Source: an uncultured Actinomycetes bacterium (GTDB lineage Bacteria > Actinomycetota > Coriobacteriia > Coriobacteriales > Atopobiaceae). From it: a DNA stretch of 52,803 nt. The stretch is from contig OMTG01000172.1 in assembly GCA_900313905.1 (NCBI GenBank), positions 1 through 52,803 on the forward strand, read 5' to 3'. This document shows, one piece after another, positions 22,035-30,743 of this stretch. Under the pieces are notes generated by a model. The model saw only the letters and a list, made by a program, of their open reading frames with translations. It searched no databases and was not told where the DNA came from. Both the position numbers and the translations under genes were made by a program. Each line of letters opens with the position of its first letter. Positions within the stretch are counted from its first letter, which is position 1.

Positions 22035-24779
22035 CTACTCATCTTCGAGGATCAGGTTGGCGATAGCGTTCTGATAGCCCCGTGCCGCCTGCGGTGCAAT
22101 GAGCATGTGGTGCACATAGGCAATCTCCGATACCGGAATCTCGACACGGTAGCGCCGACACATCTCGCCGAATGCCTGGCGGAACCAGCCGATGAAGTCT
22201 TGGTGGTCGCGCTCGAATGCGGCAGCATCCGGATAGGTATCGACGAAATTCTTGGTCACAAGGCGCTCGATCAGGCCACAGAGATGCACATAGAGGGCTA
22301 TCTGCCTGCGGGCGTCGATGCTTCTGCCGCTCAGGGCAGCAAGCTTCTGCATGGCGCGGTCCGCCTCGAGGTAGAGCATCTCGGGATTCAGGATGGTGAT
22401 GGACTCCACCACGTTCCTGAGGGTCAGGTTCCGGAGCAGCTTCTGGTGGAAAAGGGCAATGCCATCAGGTCCGAGCGCTGGCCTGAGCGCCGCATCAAGC
22501 GCATCGGATGAGCCAGCATAGAGTATGTCCTCGAGCGCAACGAACGGCACATCAGCCACACCTGGATCCATCGTGCCGACAATGGCGCGCACGCAGTAGC
22601 TGCTGAAGGAGGGCGCCTGGCTGCCCATGCGCTCAAGCTCATGATAGTCGCAGGTCACAAGGCGGATGGGCAGCTGCTCGGGCAGAGAATCCGACATGAG
22701 CTTCCTCAGCTTGTCGGCCGCAGACGCACCTGCCTCGGAGCAGAAGAGTATCGCTTCCTCTCCGTGCGCCGCCTCGATTGTCTTGACTGAGGGCGCGCAG
22801 GTTCCGACGATGCGCTCCAGCGCATCCCCGATGTTTTCGTGCGCCATGAGGGAGGTGCCTATCTCCAAGGCAAGTCCTGTCGACACATTGCTGATGATAT
22901 GGACAGTGGTGCCCGCCATCTGAGGAAGGACATCTGCTACCTGGGAAAGCGAGCCCATATCGACCAGGATCGCGACTTCGCGGGCAAATGAATAGTGCCC
23001 AAGGATGCGCTTCAGGGGTGAGACGACATCTGCCACCTGCTGGTCATACGTCATGTCGATCGCTTCGTACACCCGCTTGTGCAGGATGCGGTTCACGGCA
23101 TCGGCAATCGAGGTGGCTGTCGCATACCCATGGCAGAGGATGACCCCGCAGAAATCGCGGACATCGGTGCTGGCATCGACGACTTCCTTGACATCGACCA
23201 GGAGCACGACTGTCGTGAGCTCATCCATCTCGACCCCGAGCGTGCTTCTGACCTTGGCTGCGATCTGCTCGACAATGACCGTGGCCATCCGTGAGCTCTG
23301 GGAGAGAGCGGATGCCATCCGTGAAAGCACATCGCGCTTTTTCCGTCTCCATTGGGAGAAGCGCAGCCCTCCCCAAAGCTGCAGGGTGAGCGCCTGTGCC
23401 AGGGCACGGGCGGTCTTCCGCGTCAGCTCTATGCCGTAAGCGCTGTCAATCTCCTCGATGATGGGGTTCAGCACCTGTTCATAGGTGCCTACCCGAGGGT
23501 TCGTCACCTTTCCATCGAAATTGAGGAAGTCCTCATAATCGTGGATGGTCTCGAGCGCCGCATGCAGAAACTCGTCGAATGTTATATCGCCCGCCTCATG
23601 GGATACATAGAAGTCTGCAAGGCGCTGGAAGTAGGCCAGGATGCGGGCATTGGGGCTCACCAGCGCACGCTTGCTGCTCGAGACCAGCTGATCGTCATCT
23701 GCATGCGATGATGTCCCACCCAGAAGATGCAGAGGCAGATGGTATTGGCGGATGACCAGCCGGCTATCGCTGGAGGCGATATAGGCATTTGCGCAGCAGG
23801 TGACAACGCATGATTTCAGGCCATCGATGTTCTCATCGAAATCCGCTTCGACAAGCGCCCTGAGCGCACCACGGGAAATGGATACATCCGCCGCGACACG
23901 CCTGCCCTCCGCTCTCAGGAAATGCATGACAAGGACCGTGCGCTCATTCTCGTCGCGCTCCGCATAGCGGGGAAGGTTGACGGTGATGGGCAGCACACGT
24001 GAAAGCGCAAGCACCTGAGACGAGTTCGCCTGCCGTGCGGTTGCCAGGATGAACCTCACCGGCGCCACGCCGGAATCCCTGCCTGGCGCAGACACGCCTT
24101 CAAGAATGCGTGATACTATGCGGTCGGCTACCGTCCGGGACAGATGGTCGAAGCGATGGAGGTAGACCACTCCTCCCTGTGCCTGCTGGATAGCTCCTTC
24201 CCTGCTCCCGCTGCCAAAGATATCGGCCTCTGCACCCGAATCGTTCTCCTCATAGCGGGAAGCATCGACCTCCACGAAACGGGCCCCTTTTGGCAGAGCA
24301 CCAGAATTGACGCCGTATTCGAAGGTCAGGCTGGCCAGAAGCTCCTTTCCCGTGCCATGGTCGCCGACCAGCAGCACCGGAAGCCCCTGCGGAGGATAGG
24401 CGACAGCGCTCTTCAGCTCCTCGATGCAGACGCTCAGGCTCAGATCGTGGCCAATCGCCTTCTCGAAGTCCTGATGCTCAAGAGCGCCGCCACGTGCGAG
24501 AAGCTCTTCCATCGATGCATATTCACCGCTAGCGAGCTTGCACTGGAGAAAGCGTTCCATAGCGGCGTGATGGAAGAAGAGCTTGGGGCGGGCATCGACC
24601 TTTACGACAAGCCCTTCACGTACCAGCTCATTCAGATACTGGCTTGCAAGATTTCGGCTCACATGGCACTCAGAGGCAATGCGCATCGTCGTGAAAGGCC
24701 CAAAAGAGCCAAGAGACAGCTCCCGCGTCACACGGTCCAGATACCGGAGCAGGTCCCCTTTTGTATCCGATGATGCCAT
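22035..24779 (-). CDS. LevR/DagR-type PRD transcriptional activator of the PTS operon
   Basis: A 914-residue regulator. Domains in order are: winged helix-turn-helix (1-72, ASECHVSRNLASQYLNELVR); AAA+ domain (about 100-300) with Walker A GDHGTGKE and a Walker B-like VVYLHRFDHLSR; a PRD region (about 375-480); a ManX-like EIIA domain (about 535-680, GVILCHGYATAT with the His); an EIIB-like part; and a final PRD (about 790-905, LYVHLCGLIERLV). In the place of the sigma-54-contacting GAFTGA loop it reads GSGSREGAIQQAQ, so it probably does not act through sigma-54. GAGGAGG precedes the ATG. It lies upstream of the PTS genes in the same direction and most likely controls them through PTS-dependent phosphorylation of its His residues. 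Confidence 0.88.
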   Translation of the reverse strand: MASSDTKGDLLRYLDRVTRELSLGSFGPFTTMRIASECHVSRNLASQYLNELVREGLVVKVDARPKLFFHHAAMERFLQCKLASGEYASMEELLARGGALEHQDFEKAIGHDLSLSVCIEELKSAVAYPPQGLPVLLVGDHGTGKELLASLTFEYGVNSGALPKGARFVEVDASRYEENDSGAEADIFGSGSREGAIQQAQGGVVYLHRFDHLSRTVADRIVSRILEGVSAPGRDSGVAPVRFILATARQANSSQVLALSRVLPITVNLPRYAERDENERTVLVMHFLRAEGRRVAADVSISRGALRALVEADFDENIDGLKSCVVTCCANAYIASSDSRLVIRQYHLPLHLLGGTSSHADDDQLVSSSKRALVSPNARILAYFQRLADFYVSHEAGDITFDEFLHAALETIHDYEDFLNFDGKVTNPRVGTYEQVLNPIIEEIDSAYGIELTRKTARALAQALTLQLWGGLRFSQWRRKKRDVLSRMASALSQSSRMATVIVEQIAAKVRSTLGVEMDELTTVVLLVDVKEVVDASTDVRDFCGVILCHGYATATSIADAVNRILHKRVYEAIDMTYDQQVADVVSPLKRILGHYSFAREVAILVDMGSLSQVADVLPQMAGTTVHIISNVSTGLALEIGTSLMAHENIGDALERIVGTCAPSVKTIEAAHGEEAILFCSEAGASAADKLRKLMSDSLPEQLPIRLVTCDYHELERMGSQAPSFSSYCVRAIVGTMDPGVADVPFVALEDILYAGSSDALDAALRPALGPDGIALFHQKLLRNLTLRNVVESITILNPEMLYLEADRAMQKLAALSGRSIDARRQIALYVHLCGLIERLVTKNFVDTYPDAAAFERDHQDFIGWFRQAFGEMCRRYRVEIPVSEIAYVHHMLIAPQAARGYQNAIANLILEDE

Positions 24780-24978
24780 GGATCATCCTCCTCGCCCTGA
24801 CCCCCTGCAGAAACAGATTTCCGTGCAGGCATGCAGTCCATGGTATCCGTTCATGTCCTTTTCTGAATCAGGATTCGGATGTACGGAGTCCCTCAGGCAT
24901 CCTCATGCCTCTTCCTGCACGGACTCCATCCCGAAATGATGCCGTTGGGCGTCTGTCACATAGCCGCTACGAAAAGGT

Positions 24979-25029
24979 AACTGCTATGGCTACCACATCT
25001 TCATACCTTTAGGATAGGGTATAGCAGTT
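24979..25029 (+). promoter_or_regulatory. Inverted repeat in the arcA promoter region
   Basis: AACTGCTAT (24979-24987) and ATAGCAGTT (25021-25029) are perfect inverted arms 33 bases apart; ATACC and GGTAT pair inside them. The downstream arm lies just before a TATAGA box at 25033-25038, so a regulator bound at both arms could loop or block the arcA promoter. Confidence 0.45.
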
Positions 25030-25032
25030 CTG

Positions 25033-25038
25033 TATAGA
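25033..25038 (+). promoter_or_regulatory. Likely -10 box of arcA
   Basis: TATAGA about 32 bases before the arcA ATG; the best -35 at 17 bases spacing (TAGGAT) is poor, as would suit an activated promoter. Confidence 0.4.
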
Positions 25039-25069
25039 TACAGCTCGGACCAGATTTCGGAGGCTAGAG

Positions 25070-26278
25070 ATGACACAGGTCTATTCAGAGATCGGACGTT
25101 TGCGCAAGGTGATGCTCCACCGTCCCGGACCTGAGCTTGACCGGGTGCTCCCTTCGCAGCTCGGCGACATGCTCTTCGAGGACACGCCCTATCTGGCAGA
25201 GGCCCAGAAGGAGCATGATGCGTTCGCGAAGATCCTGACCGACGCCGGCGTGGAGGTCCTCTATCTCACCGATCTGATGGAATCGGCCTTCCAGTCCCCG
25301 AAGGTCCGCTATGAGTTCGTGACCGAGTTCCTCGATGCCTCCCATATCACGAGCCCCGCGCTCGTCGAGAAGCTCGAGGACCTCTATCTGCGCATGGCAC
25401 CGAAGGAGCTTGTGCAGACCGCGCTCTCCGGCATCAGGACCGACGATCCCCGCCTTGCCGACATGACGTCGTTCGGCAACCTCGGTGCGAGGGAGGCGGT
25501 CTTTGCCGTGAAGCCCCTTCCGAACATCTACTTCATGCGCGACAACTCGATCTCGGTCGGCCACGATGTGATCTACTCCCACATGGAGAAGCGGGTCCGC
25601 AAGCGCGAGTCCATCATCCTGCGCTTCGTCCGCCGCTACGCCGAGGAGTTCAAGGACTCGAACGAGGAGGACCTCTACGACCTCTCGCTCCCCCAGAGGA
25701 TCGAGGGCGGCGATGTCCTCGTGCTCTCCGACCACTCGGTGATCATCGGCTGCTCCGAGCGCACGAGCCCCGTTGCAATCGAATACATCGCCCACAGCCT
25801 CTTCGAGAAGGGCTACGACGAGGTCTATGCCTTCGATATCGGCATGCACCGCGCTTCGATGCACCTCGATATCAGCCTCTCGATGGTGGATGTGGACACC
25901 TTCCTCTACAACCCCCTGATCGATGGGACGACCGAGATCTACCGCCTCTTCCCGAGCCCCACAGGCGTCGGCTATGACTACATCGGGAAGGACTGGCACG
26001 AGGCCCTGGCGCAGGCCACGAAGAACCCCGATGTCCGCCTCATCCCCTGCGGCGGCAAGGACGATCCGCTCGATGCGGAATGGGAGCTCTGGAACCTTGG
26101 CGCCAATGTCCTCACAATCCAGCCGGGCGAGGTCATCGGCTACGAGCGCACTCCCATCACGCTTGACCTCCTCGACAAAGCGGGCATCACGGTCCACACC
26201 TTCCCCTCGGGCGAGCTTTCCCGTGGCCGTGGCGGCACCCACTGCATGAGCATGCCGATCGAGCGCGACCTGCTCTGA
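25070..26278 (+). CDS. arcA: Arginine deiminase
   Basis: A 402-residue arginine deiminase, the usual length, converting arginine to citrulline and ammonia in the cytosol. Family motifs are SEIGRLRKVMLHRPGPELDR at the N-terminus, PNIYFMRDNSISVG (Asp for guanidinium binding), RIEGGDVLVLS, GMHRASMHLDISLS (catalytic His region) and the C-terminal GGTHCMSMPIERD with the nucleophilic Cys. GGAGG stands eight bases before the ATG. No arcB or arcC follows here; the next gene is convergent. A decayed 5' copy lies at 15750. Confidence 0.97.
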   Translation: MTQVYSEIGRLRKVMLHRPGPELDRVLPSQLGDMLFEDTPYLAEAQKEHDAFAKILTDAGVEVLYLTDLMESAFQSPKVRYEFVTEFLDASHITSPALVEKLEDLYLRMAPKELVQTALSGIRTDDPRLADMTSFGNLGAREAVFAVKPLPNIYFMRDNSISVGHDVIYSHMEKRVRKRESIILRFVRRYAEEFKDSNEEDLYDLSLPQRIEGGDVLVLSDHSVIIGCSERTSPVAIEYIAHSLFEKGYDEVYAFDIGMHRASMHLDISLSMVDVDTFLYNPLIDGTTEIYRLFPSPTGVGYDYIGKDWHEALAQATKNPDVRLIPCGGKDDPLDAEWELWNLGANVLTIQPGEVIGYERTPITLDLLDKAGITVHTFPSGELSRGRGGTHCMSMPIERDLL

Positions 26279-26301
26279 ATCAAGACATGCACCAGAGAAG
26301 C

Positions 26302-26336
26302 AGGATGGTCGCAGCCCCGAGAGCTGCGACCATCCT
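26302..26336. terminator. Bidirectional terminator between arcA and the glucokinase gene
   Basis: A perfect 14-base stem (AGGATGGTCGCAGC / GCTGCGACCATCCT, 7-base loop) lies between two convergent genes and is followed by CTTCTTTC on the plus strand. Confidence 0.85.
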
Positions 26337-26363
26337 CTTCTTTCGCTGAATTCTGGCTCTTCC

Positions 26364-27308
26364 CTACTCGTCTTCGACCTGAAGGGCGCAGAGCGCGGCG
26401 CCATACATTCCTGCCTGGTTGCCAAGCGCTGCCGGGACGATCTTCGTGTTCCGGCAGATGGGCAGGCAATGGTTCTGGAAGCGCTCGGTCAGCTCATCCT
26501 TGAAGACATCGAAGGAGCCGACCACGCCACCGCCAATCACGAACATCTCGGGATCGACTGCGCAGGAGAGCTGCGCCATGGCACGTGCCAGGTACTCGAG
26601 CATCTGGCTGATGGCCTCACGGGCACACACATCGCCTGCTGCCATGGCCTTGAAGACGGAATAGGAGTCGGAGCGGCCCGAGAGCTCGCAGGGAGTCGCC
26701 CCTGCCTTCGCGCAAGCATCCTTGTAGAGCGTCACGATGCCGGAGGCGCTTGCATACTGTTCGAGGCAGCCACGACGTCCGCAGCCACAGGTGCGGGTCT
26801 CCTCGTAGTTCATCGTGAGGTGGCCAAGCTCGCCGCCTGCACCCACCGCTCCTGCCACCAGCTGGCCATTCAGCACGACACCGCCGCCGACGCCGGTGCC
26901 CAAGGTGAGCATGATGAAGTTCTTGACACCCTTGGCGCCGCCCATCCACATCTCGCCCAGAGCCGCGGCGTTCGCATCGTTCACGAAGGCGAGCTTCGCG
27001 TTCATGAAAGTGGAACGCAGGGCATTCTTGAAGCCATCGGGATCGAGCTTGATGTTCGGAAGGAATCCGACCTTGCCCTCAGCATCCACCGGTCCCGGGA
27101 TATCGAGGCCCACGGCAGCCACATCGGCAATCGTCGCATCCACCGCAGAGACCAGGTTGGAGAGTCCATCGGTCACCTCGTCGAAGGCCTCCGGCTTCGT
27201 GAGGTCGGACGTCGGGATGGTACGGACCTCCTTCAGCTGTCCGTCGAGCGTGAAGATTCCCGCCTTGATCGAGGTGCCGCCCACATCGATGCCAAGCACA
27301 TATTGCAT
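26364..27308 (-). CDS. ROK-family glucokinase
   Basis: A 314-residue sugar kinase. ATP-binding motif VLGIDVGGTSIKAGIFT is at the N-terminus, followed by the sugar-binding VNDANAAALGE, the glycine-rich TLGTGVGGGVVLNG, and the ROK zinc motif ELGHLTMN with CGCGRRGCLEQYAS. AAGGA before the ATG at 27308 gives the start; the frame is open to 27482 but without support. This set is typical of Gram-positive glucokinases (GlkA type) which phosphorylate glucose from intracellular sugar breakdown. N-acetylmannosamine or fructose kinase activity cannot be fully excluded. Confidence 0.9.
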   Translation of the reverse strand: MQYVLGIDVGGTSIKAGIFTLDGQLKEVRTIPTSDLTKPEAFDEVTDGLSNLVSAVDATIADVAAVGLDIPGPVDAEGKVGFLPNIKLDPDGFKNALRSTFMNAKLAFVNDANAAALGEMWMGGAKGVKNFIMLTLGTGVGGGVVLNGQLVAGAVGAGGELGHLTMNYEETRTCGCGRRGCLEQYASASGIVTLYKDACAKAGATPCELSGRSDSYSVFKAMAAGDVCAREAISQMLEYLARAMAQLSCAVDPEMFVIGGGVVGSFDVFKDELTERFQNHCLPICRNTKIVPAALGNQAGMYGAALCALQVEDE

Positions 27309-27537
27309 AGGACATTCCTTTCCTGGAGGAGACAATCTGCAACCAGTATGCACCATCTCCGGCAGCAGGGCCCGTTTATATCCAGAAGCGGCACGAGAGA
27401 CCGCCAGAGCGGCCCGCCCGGCCTCCCAGCGCTCCGGGACACCTGTTCTTTCGAAGAGCGCCCACAGGCGCGACAGGTTCACGGTACACTGATTGATGTT
27501 GCATATAGCGCTCCGAGCGCCTGAGAGGAGTCTTCAC

Positions 27538-29184
27538 ATGGCAGAAGCTACCAATGAACCGAAGAAGCAGACAGAGAGCACCCTGCCGGAAGCCGCTGCA
27601 GAGCCTTCCCGCCAAGAGGTGCAGGCCCCGGCCCAGCCCGCAGTTCCGGGCGTCCCGGATGAGGCCGCCCCAGCCGGCGTCTCGAATCCGAAGGCCGATA
27701 TCGCAGCCCTGAACTCGCTTGAGATGCACCTCTATGCCCACCGCTACGCCGAGACGATGATGGGCTGCTTCGGCCCCTCGATCGACCCGGTGAAGGCCAC
27801 CCATGACCGGGGCGAGGCCCAGGCCATCCTCGACGAGGAGGACCAGGAGCTGCTCTGCGCCAAGAACACCGGCGAGCTCCTCGAGCGCCTCCAGCGCGAG
27901 TCCCCGATGCTCTCCCGCACCCAGCGTGCCCAGGTCAGGATCCTGCGCCGCGAGCGCTCCCGCCTCATGGATGTCCCGCCCAAGGAGCAGGCAGCCTTCA
28001 CGCGCCTTCTGGCCGAGTCCGGTGCCGTCTGGCACAAGGCGAAGGCAGCGAATGACTGGGCAAGCTTCGAGCCCTATCTCGACCGTGTCGTCAATGCGAT
28101 GCGCCATATCGCGAACTGCCAGAATCCGGGCAAGAACCCCTACGATGTGTGGCTCGACTACTATGAGCAGGGCACAAGCCGCGCCTTCTACAACCACTTC
28201 TTCCGCGAAGTGAAGAAGACCGTCGTGCCGCTCCTCCAGGAGATCTCCCAGCGTCCTCAGCTCTCCCGCAGGGTCGTCGAGGGACGCTTCGAGGCTGAGC
28301 GCCAGTGGGCCCTCGCCCGCGACCTCATGGACCTCGAGGGGCTCGATCCGGATGTGATGGTGCTCACGAAGACCGAGCACCCCTACTCTGATGGCATCAC
28401 CACGAACTATGCGATGATCGCCGCCCATGTCTACGAGGACGATGTACTCTCGAACCTCTACACGATGCTCCATGAGGGAGGGCACGCCCTCTACGAGACC
28501 GGCGTGAACCCCGAGTTCAACTACACCTCCCTCAAGGGCGGCACCTCGATGGGCATGCATGAAGGGCAGTCCCGCTTCTTCGAGAACTACGTGGGCCGTT
28601 CCGAAGCCTTCGCGCCGGCCCTCCTGAAGCTCCTGCGCAAGCACTTCCCCGGCCAGTTCTCCCGCGTGAGCGCCCGCCAGTTCTACATGGCCGCGAACCG
28701 CGTGGAGCCGAGCCTCATCCGCACCGAGGCCGATGAGCTCACCTATCCCCTCCACATCATTGTCCGCTACGAGATCGAGCAGCTCCTGATGGAGGGCGAC
28801 ATCTCCGCGCAGCAGGTGCCGATGCTCTGGGCCGACCGCTACAAGAAGTACCTCGGCATCCGCGTCCCCGACTACACCCATGGATGCCTGCAGGACACCC
28901 ATTGGGCAGATGGCCTGATCGGCTACTTCCCGACCTATGCCCTGGGCGGCGCCTATGGCGCACAGCTCCGCCACCAGATGATCGCTGATGGGATGGATTT
29001 CGACGGCGTGCTCGCGACGGGCGACATCGCCCCGATCCGCAGCTGGCTGAAGAAGCATGTCTGGCAGTGGGGCCGTGCCTTCGACCCGCAGGAGATCATC
29101 CAGAACGCCTGCGGCGAGCCCTTCAATGTGGCCTACTACACCGACTACCTGACCCAGAAGTTCTCGTCCCTCTACGAGCTCTGA
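27538..29184 (+). CDS. Carboxypeptidase Taq-type metallopeptidase (M32)
   Basis: A 548-residue M32 carboxypeptidase. The zinc motif MLHEGGHALYETG (H-E-x-x-H) sits near residue 320, followed by GMHEGQSRFFENYVGRS with the third ligand Glu, and IRTEADELTYPLHIIVRYE, all family hallmarks. The first about 50 residues (Glu-, Ala- and Pro-rich) are an extension not seen in the about 500-residue type enzymes. GGAG precedes the ATG at 27538. The enzyme trims C-terminal residues from peptides in the cytosol. The next gene, dtd, follows after six bases. Confidence 0.94.
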   Translation: MAEATNEPKKQTESTLPEAAAEPSRQEVQAPAQPAVPGVPDEAAPAGVSNPKADIAALNSLEMHLYAHRYAETMMGCFGPSIDPVKATHDRGEAQAILDEEDQELLCAKNTGELLERLQRESPMLSRTQRAQVRILRRERSRLMDVPPKEQAAFTRLLAESGAVWHKAKAANDWASFEPYLDRVVNAMRHIANCQNPGKNPYDVWLDYYEQGTSRAFYNHFFREVKKTVVPLLQEISQRPQLSRRVVEGRFEAERQWALARDLMDLEGLDPDVMVLTKTEHPYSDGITTNYAMIAAHVYEDDVLSNLYTMLHEGGHALYETGVNPEFNYTSLKGGTSMGMHEGQSRFFENYVGRSEAFAPALLKLLRKHFPGQFSRVSARQFYMAANRVEPSLIRTEADELTYPLHIIVRYEIEQLLMEGDISAQQVPMLWADRYKKYLGIRVPDYTHGCLQDTHWADGLIGYFPTYALGGAYGAQLRHQMIADGMDFDGVLATGDIAPIRSWLKKHVWQWGRAFDPQEIIQNACGEPFNVAYYTDYLTQKFSSLYEL

Positions 29185-29190
29185 TCTGCC

Positions 29191-29643
29191 ATGCGCGCGC
29201 TCATCCAGGTCGTGGATCAGGCAGAGGTCACAGTCGACAGCATGGCCGTAGGCTCCTGCGGAGCTGGCCTCTGCATCTTTGTCGGCGTCGTCCCCACCGA
29301 CACGGAGGGGGTGGCAGACCGCCTCTGGCACAAGATCTCGCACCTGCGCATCTTCGCGGACGGCCAGGGCAAGACGAACCTCTCCGTGCATGATGTGAAG
29401 GGATCGGTCCTGCTCGTGAGCCAGTTCACGCTCTGCGCCGATGTCTCACGCGGGATGCGGCCCTCCTTCACGGGTGCCGCAAAGCCCGATCTGGCACGTC
29501 GCCTCTTCGACCATCTCGTGGACGAGGCCCGGCGCGACCTTGGAGAGGACCGGGTCGGAGAGGGTGTTTTCGGCGCCCACATGAAGGTCTCCCTCACGAA
29601 CAATGGACCCTTCACGATCTGGCTTGATACGGAGACGCTCTGA
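29191..29643 (+). CDS. dtd: D-aminoacyl-tRNA deacylase
   Basis: A 150-residue protein matching DTD over its whole length. It has MRALIQVVDQAEVTVD at the start, the catalytic SQFTL motif (LLVSQFTLCADVSRGMRPSF) and the C-terminal NNGPFTIWLDT, where most relatives read N-x-G-P-V-T. It removes D-amino acids (and glycine from tRNA-Ala) from mischarged tRNA. It lies six bases downstream of the carboxypeptidase gene in one operon. Confidence 0.95.
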   Translation: MRALIQVVDQAEVTVDSMAVGSCGAGLCIFVGVVPTDTEGVADRLWHKISHLRIFADGQGKTNLSVHDVKGSVLLVSQFTLCADVSRGMRPSFTGAAKPDLARRLFDHLVDEARRDLGEDRVGEGVFGAHMKVSLTNNGPFTIWLDTETL

Positions 29644-29660
29644 CACCTTTGAGCCACCAA

Positions 29661-29692
29661 GAAGGGGCCCTGCCGGCTGGCAGGGCCCCTTC
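29661..29692. terminator. Terminator after dtd
   Basis: A perfect 14-base stem GAAGGGGCCCTGCC / GGCAGGGCCCCTTC with a four-base loop, between dtd and the convergent LytTR gene. It may serve both strands. Confidence 0.8.
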
Positions 29693-29717
29693 CCCATATC
29701 CCGTGCATGTCCGCTTC

Positions 29718-30482
29718 TCAGATGCGCAGCGCCCGTCTGAGGAGGGCCTTTACCTCCCCCACCCGGCGTGCTGGCACCGGCAGGCTCGTCCCCTCATCCA
29801 GGATCACGTATCCGGGACGCATGCCCACCACATGGCTGACATTCACCGCATAGCCACGATGGATGCGGATGAAGCAGCCGTCGAGACGCTCCAGGAGATG
29901 GCTGATGCCCTCGCTCATGCGGAACGTGCCTGTCTCAGTATGGACGAATGTCGACTGGCGGTTCGCCTCCACATAGACGATATCGCTGAGGTTCAGGAAG
30001 TGCGAGACGCCTTGCGCATCGCGCAGGGCGATCGATTCACGCACTGGACGGGGAATCGATTGGGCCTCGGCAGCAGGCTCTGCCTCCCCTTCATCCCGCG
30101 CGCCGGCAACCGCTTCGGAGAGATGGAGATGGACGCATGCGATCCGTCCCTCCTCCTCCTCCCATACCATGGTGAGGCGGCACGCCACCAGCTCGCCCCG
30201 GATGGTGGCGACAAAGCGGCTTGCCGTGATGCAGGCATCGCCTGCAAGCGGATAGGGATGCGTCTCGATATCCTTCACCGAGCTGACCGCATGCTCCATC
30301 CCGAGGGATGCAAGGGCCACTTCGAGCTTGTCCTTGCCGAGCAGCCAGTCACGCTCCAAGGGGCCGATTGCCACGGCCCTGTCGGAGAGGAAGGAGTCCA
30401 TCTCCTGCGGATCTGGGTTCGCAAGACTGCCTATGAGCCTCTCCGCCATGCGGATGGCGTCTTCCTGCAGCTGCTTTCTCAT
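29718..30482 (-). CDS. NTF2-like (SnoaL) / LytTR DNA-binding regulator, paralogue A
   Basis: A 254-residue protein with two parts. Residues about 1-120 resemble a SnoaL/NTF2-like cone (MAERLIGSLANPDPQEMDSF ... ACRLTMVWEEEEGRIACVHL). Residues about 155-254 are a LytTR DNA-binding domain (SDIVYVEANRQSTFVHTETG, GCFIRIHRGYAVNVSHV). There is no receiver domain and no membrane segment, so it is not a response regulator in the usual sense; the NTF2-like part may bind a small ligand or another protein. It is paralogous to the gene at 30744-31550. The ribosome binding site is an unusually full match to the 16S end and lies in a small hairpin. Confidence 0.85.
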   Translation of the reverse strand: MRKQLQEDAIRMAERLIGSLANPDPQEMDSFLSDRAVAIGPLERDWLLGKDKLEVALASLGMEHAVSSVKDIETHPYPLAGDACITASRFVATIRGELVACRLTMVWEEEEGRIACVHLHLSEAVAGARDEGEAEPAAEAQSIPRPVRESIALRDAQGVSHFLNLSDIVYVEANRQSTFVHTETGTFRMSEGISHLLERLDGCFIRIHRGYAVNVSHVVGMRPGYVILDEGTSLPVPARRVGEVKALLRRALRI

Positions 30483-30486
30483 TGCA

Positions 30487-30499
30487 GGAGATCACCTCC
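30487..30499 (-). promoter_or_regulatory. Extended Shine-Dalgarno within a small hairpin
   Basis: On the minus strand GGAGGTGATCTCC lies seven bases before the ATG. GGAGGTGATC is a ten-base complement to the 16S rRNA end, and GGAG pairs with CTCC around five bases, so the site could partly mask itself. Confidence 0.4.
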
Positions 30500-30685
30500 A
30501 TCCTCGATGTCCACCACAAGAGCAATGCGGATCCCGCTAGGAATCGTTGCATCGCTTTACTAAATAAGTTGATATTTGAGTTTAGCCGGCTTGAGCAGCA
30601 AAAACACGAGGCTCACACGAAAGACCAACCACATTGAACAGAAACTTCCAGGACTGCTGCGAAGGGCGCAGGGGTGTCCACAGAT

Positions 30686-30715
30686 GGGCCCCGCCCCGTG
30701 CTGAGGGCAGGACCC
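30686..30715 (-). terminator. Putative terminator of LytTR paralogue B
   Basis: Arms GGGTCCTGCCC and GGGGCGGGGCCC pair imperfectly around a 7-base loop, 29 bases after the stop codon at 30744. No T run, so moderate confidence. Confidence 0.45.
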
Positions 30716-30743
30716 AATGACACGCGATGCCGCATCCCTGCGC

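Noticed and set aside
25085-26425. A 446-codon minus-strand frame opposite arcA
   Set aside because: Antisense shadow of arcA, with composition typical of reversed codons.
27376-29391. A 671-codon minus-strand frame opposite the M32 carboxypeptidase and dtd
   Set aside because: Shadow of two well-supported genes; no family features.
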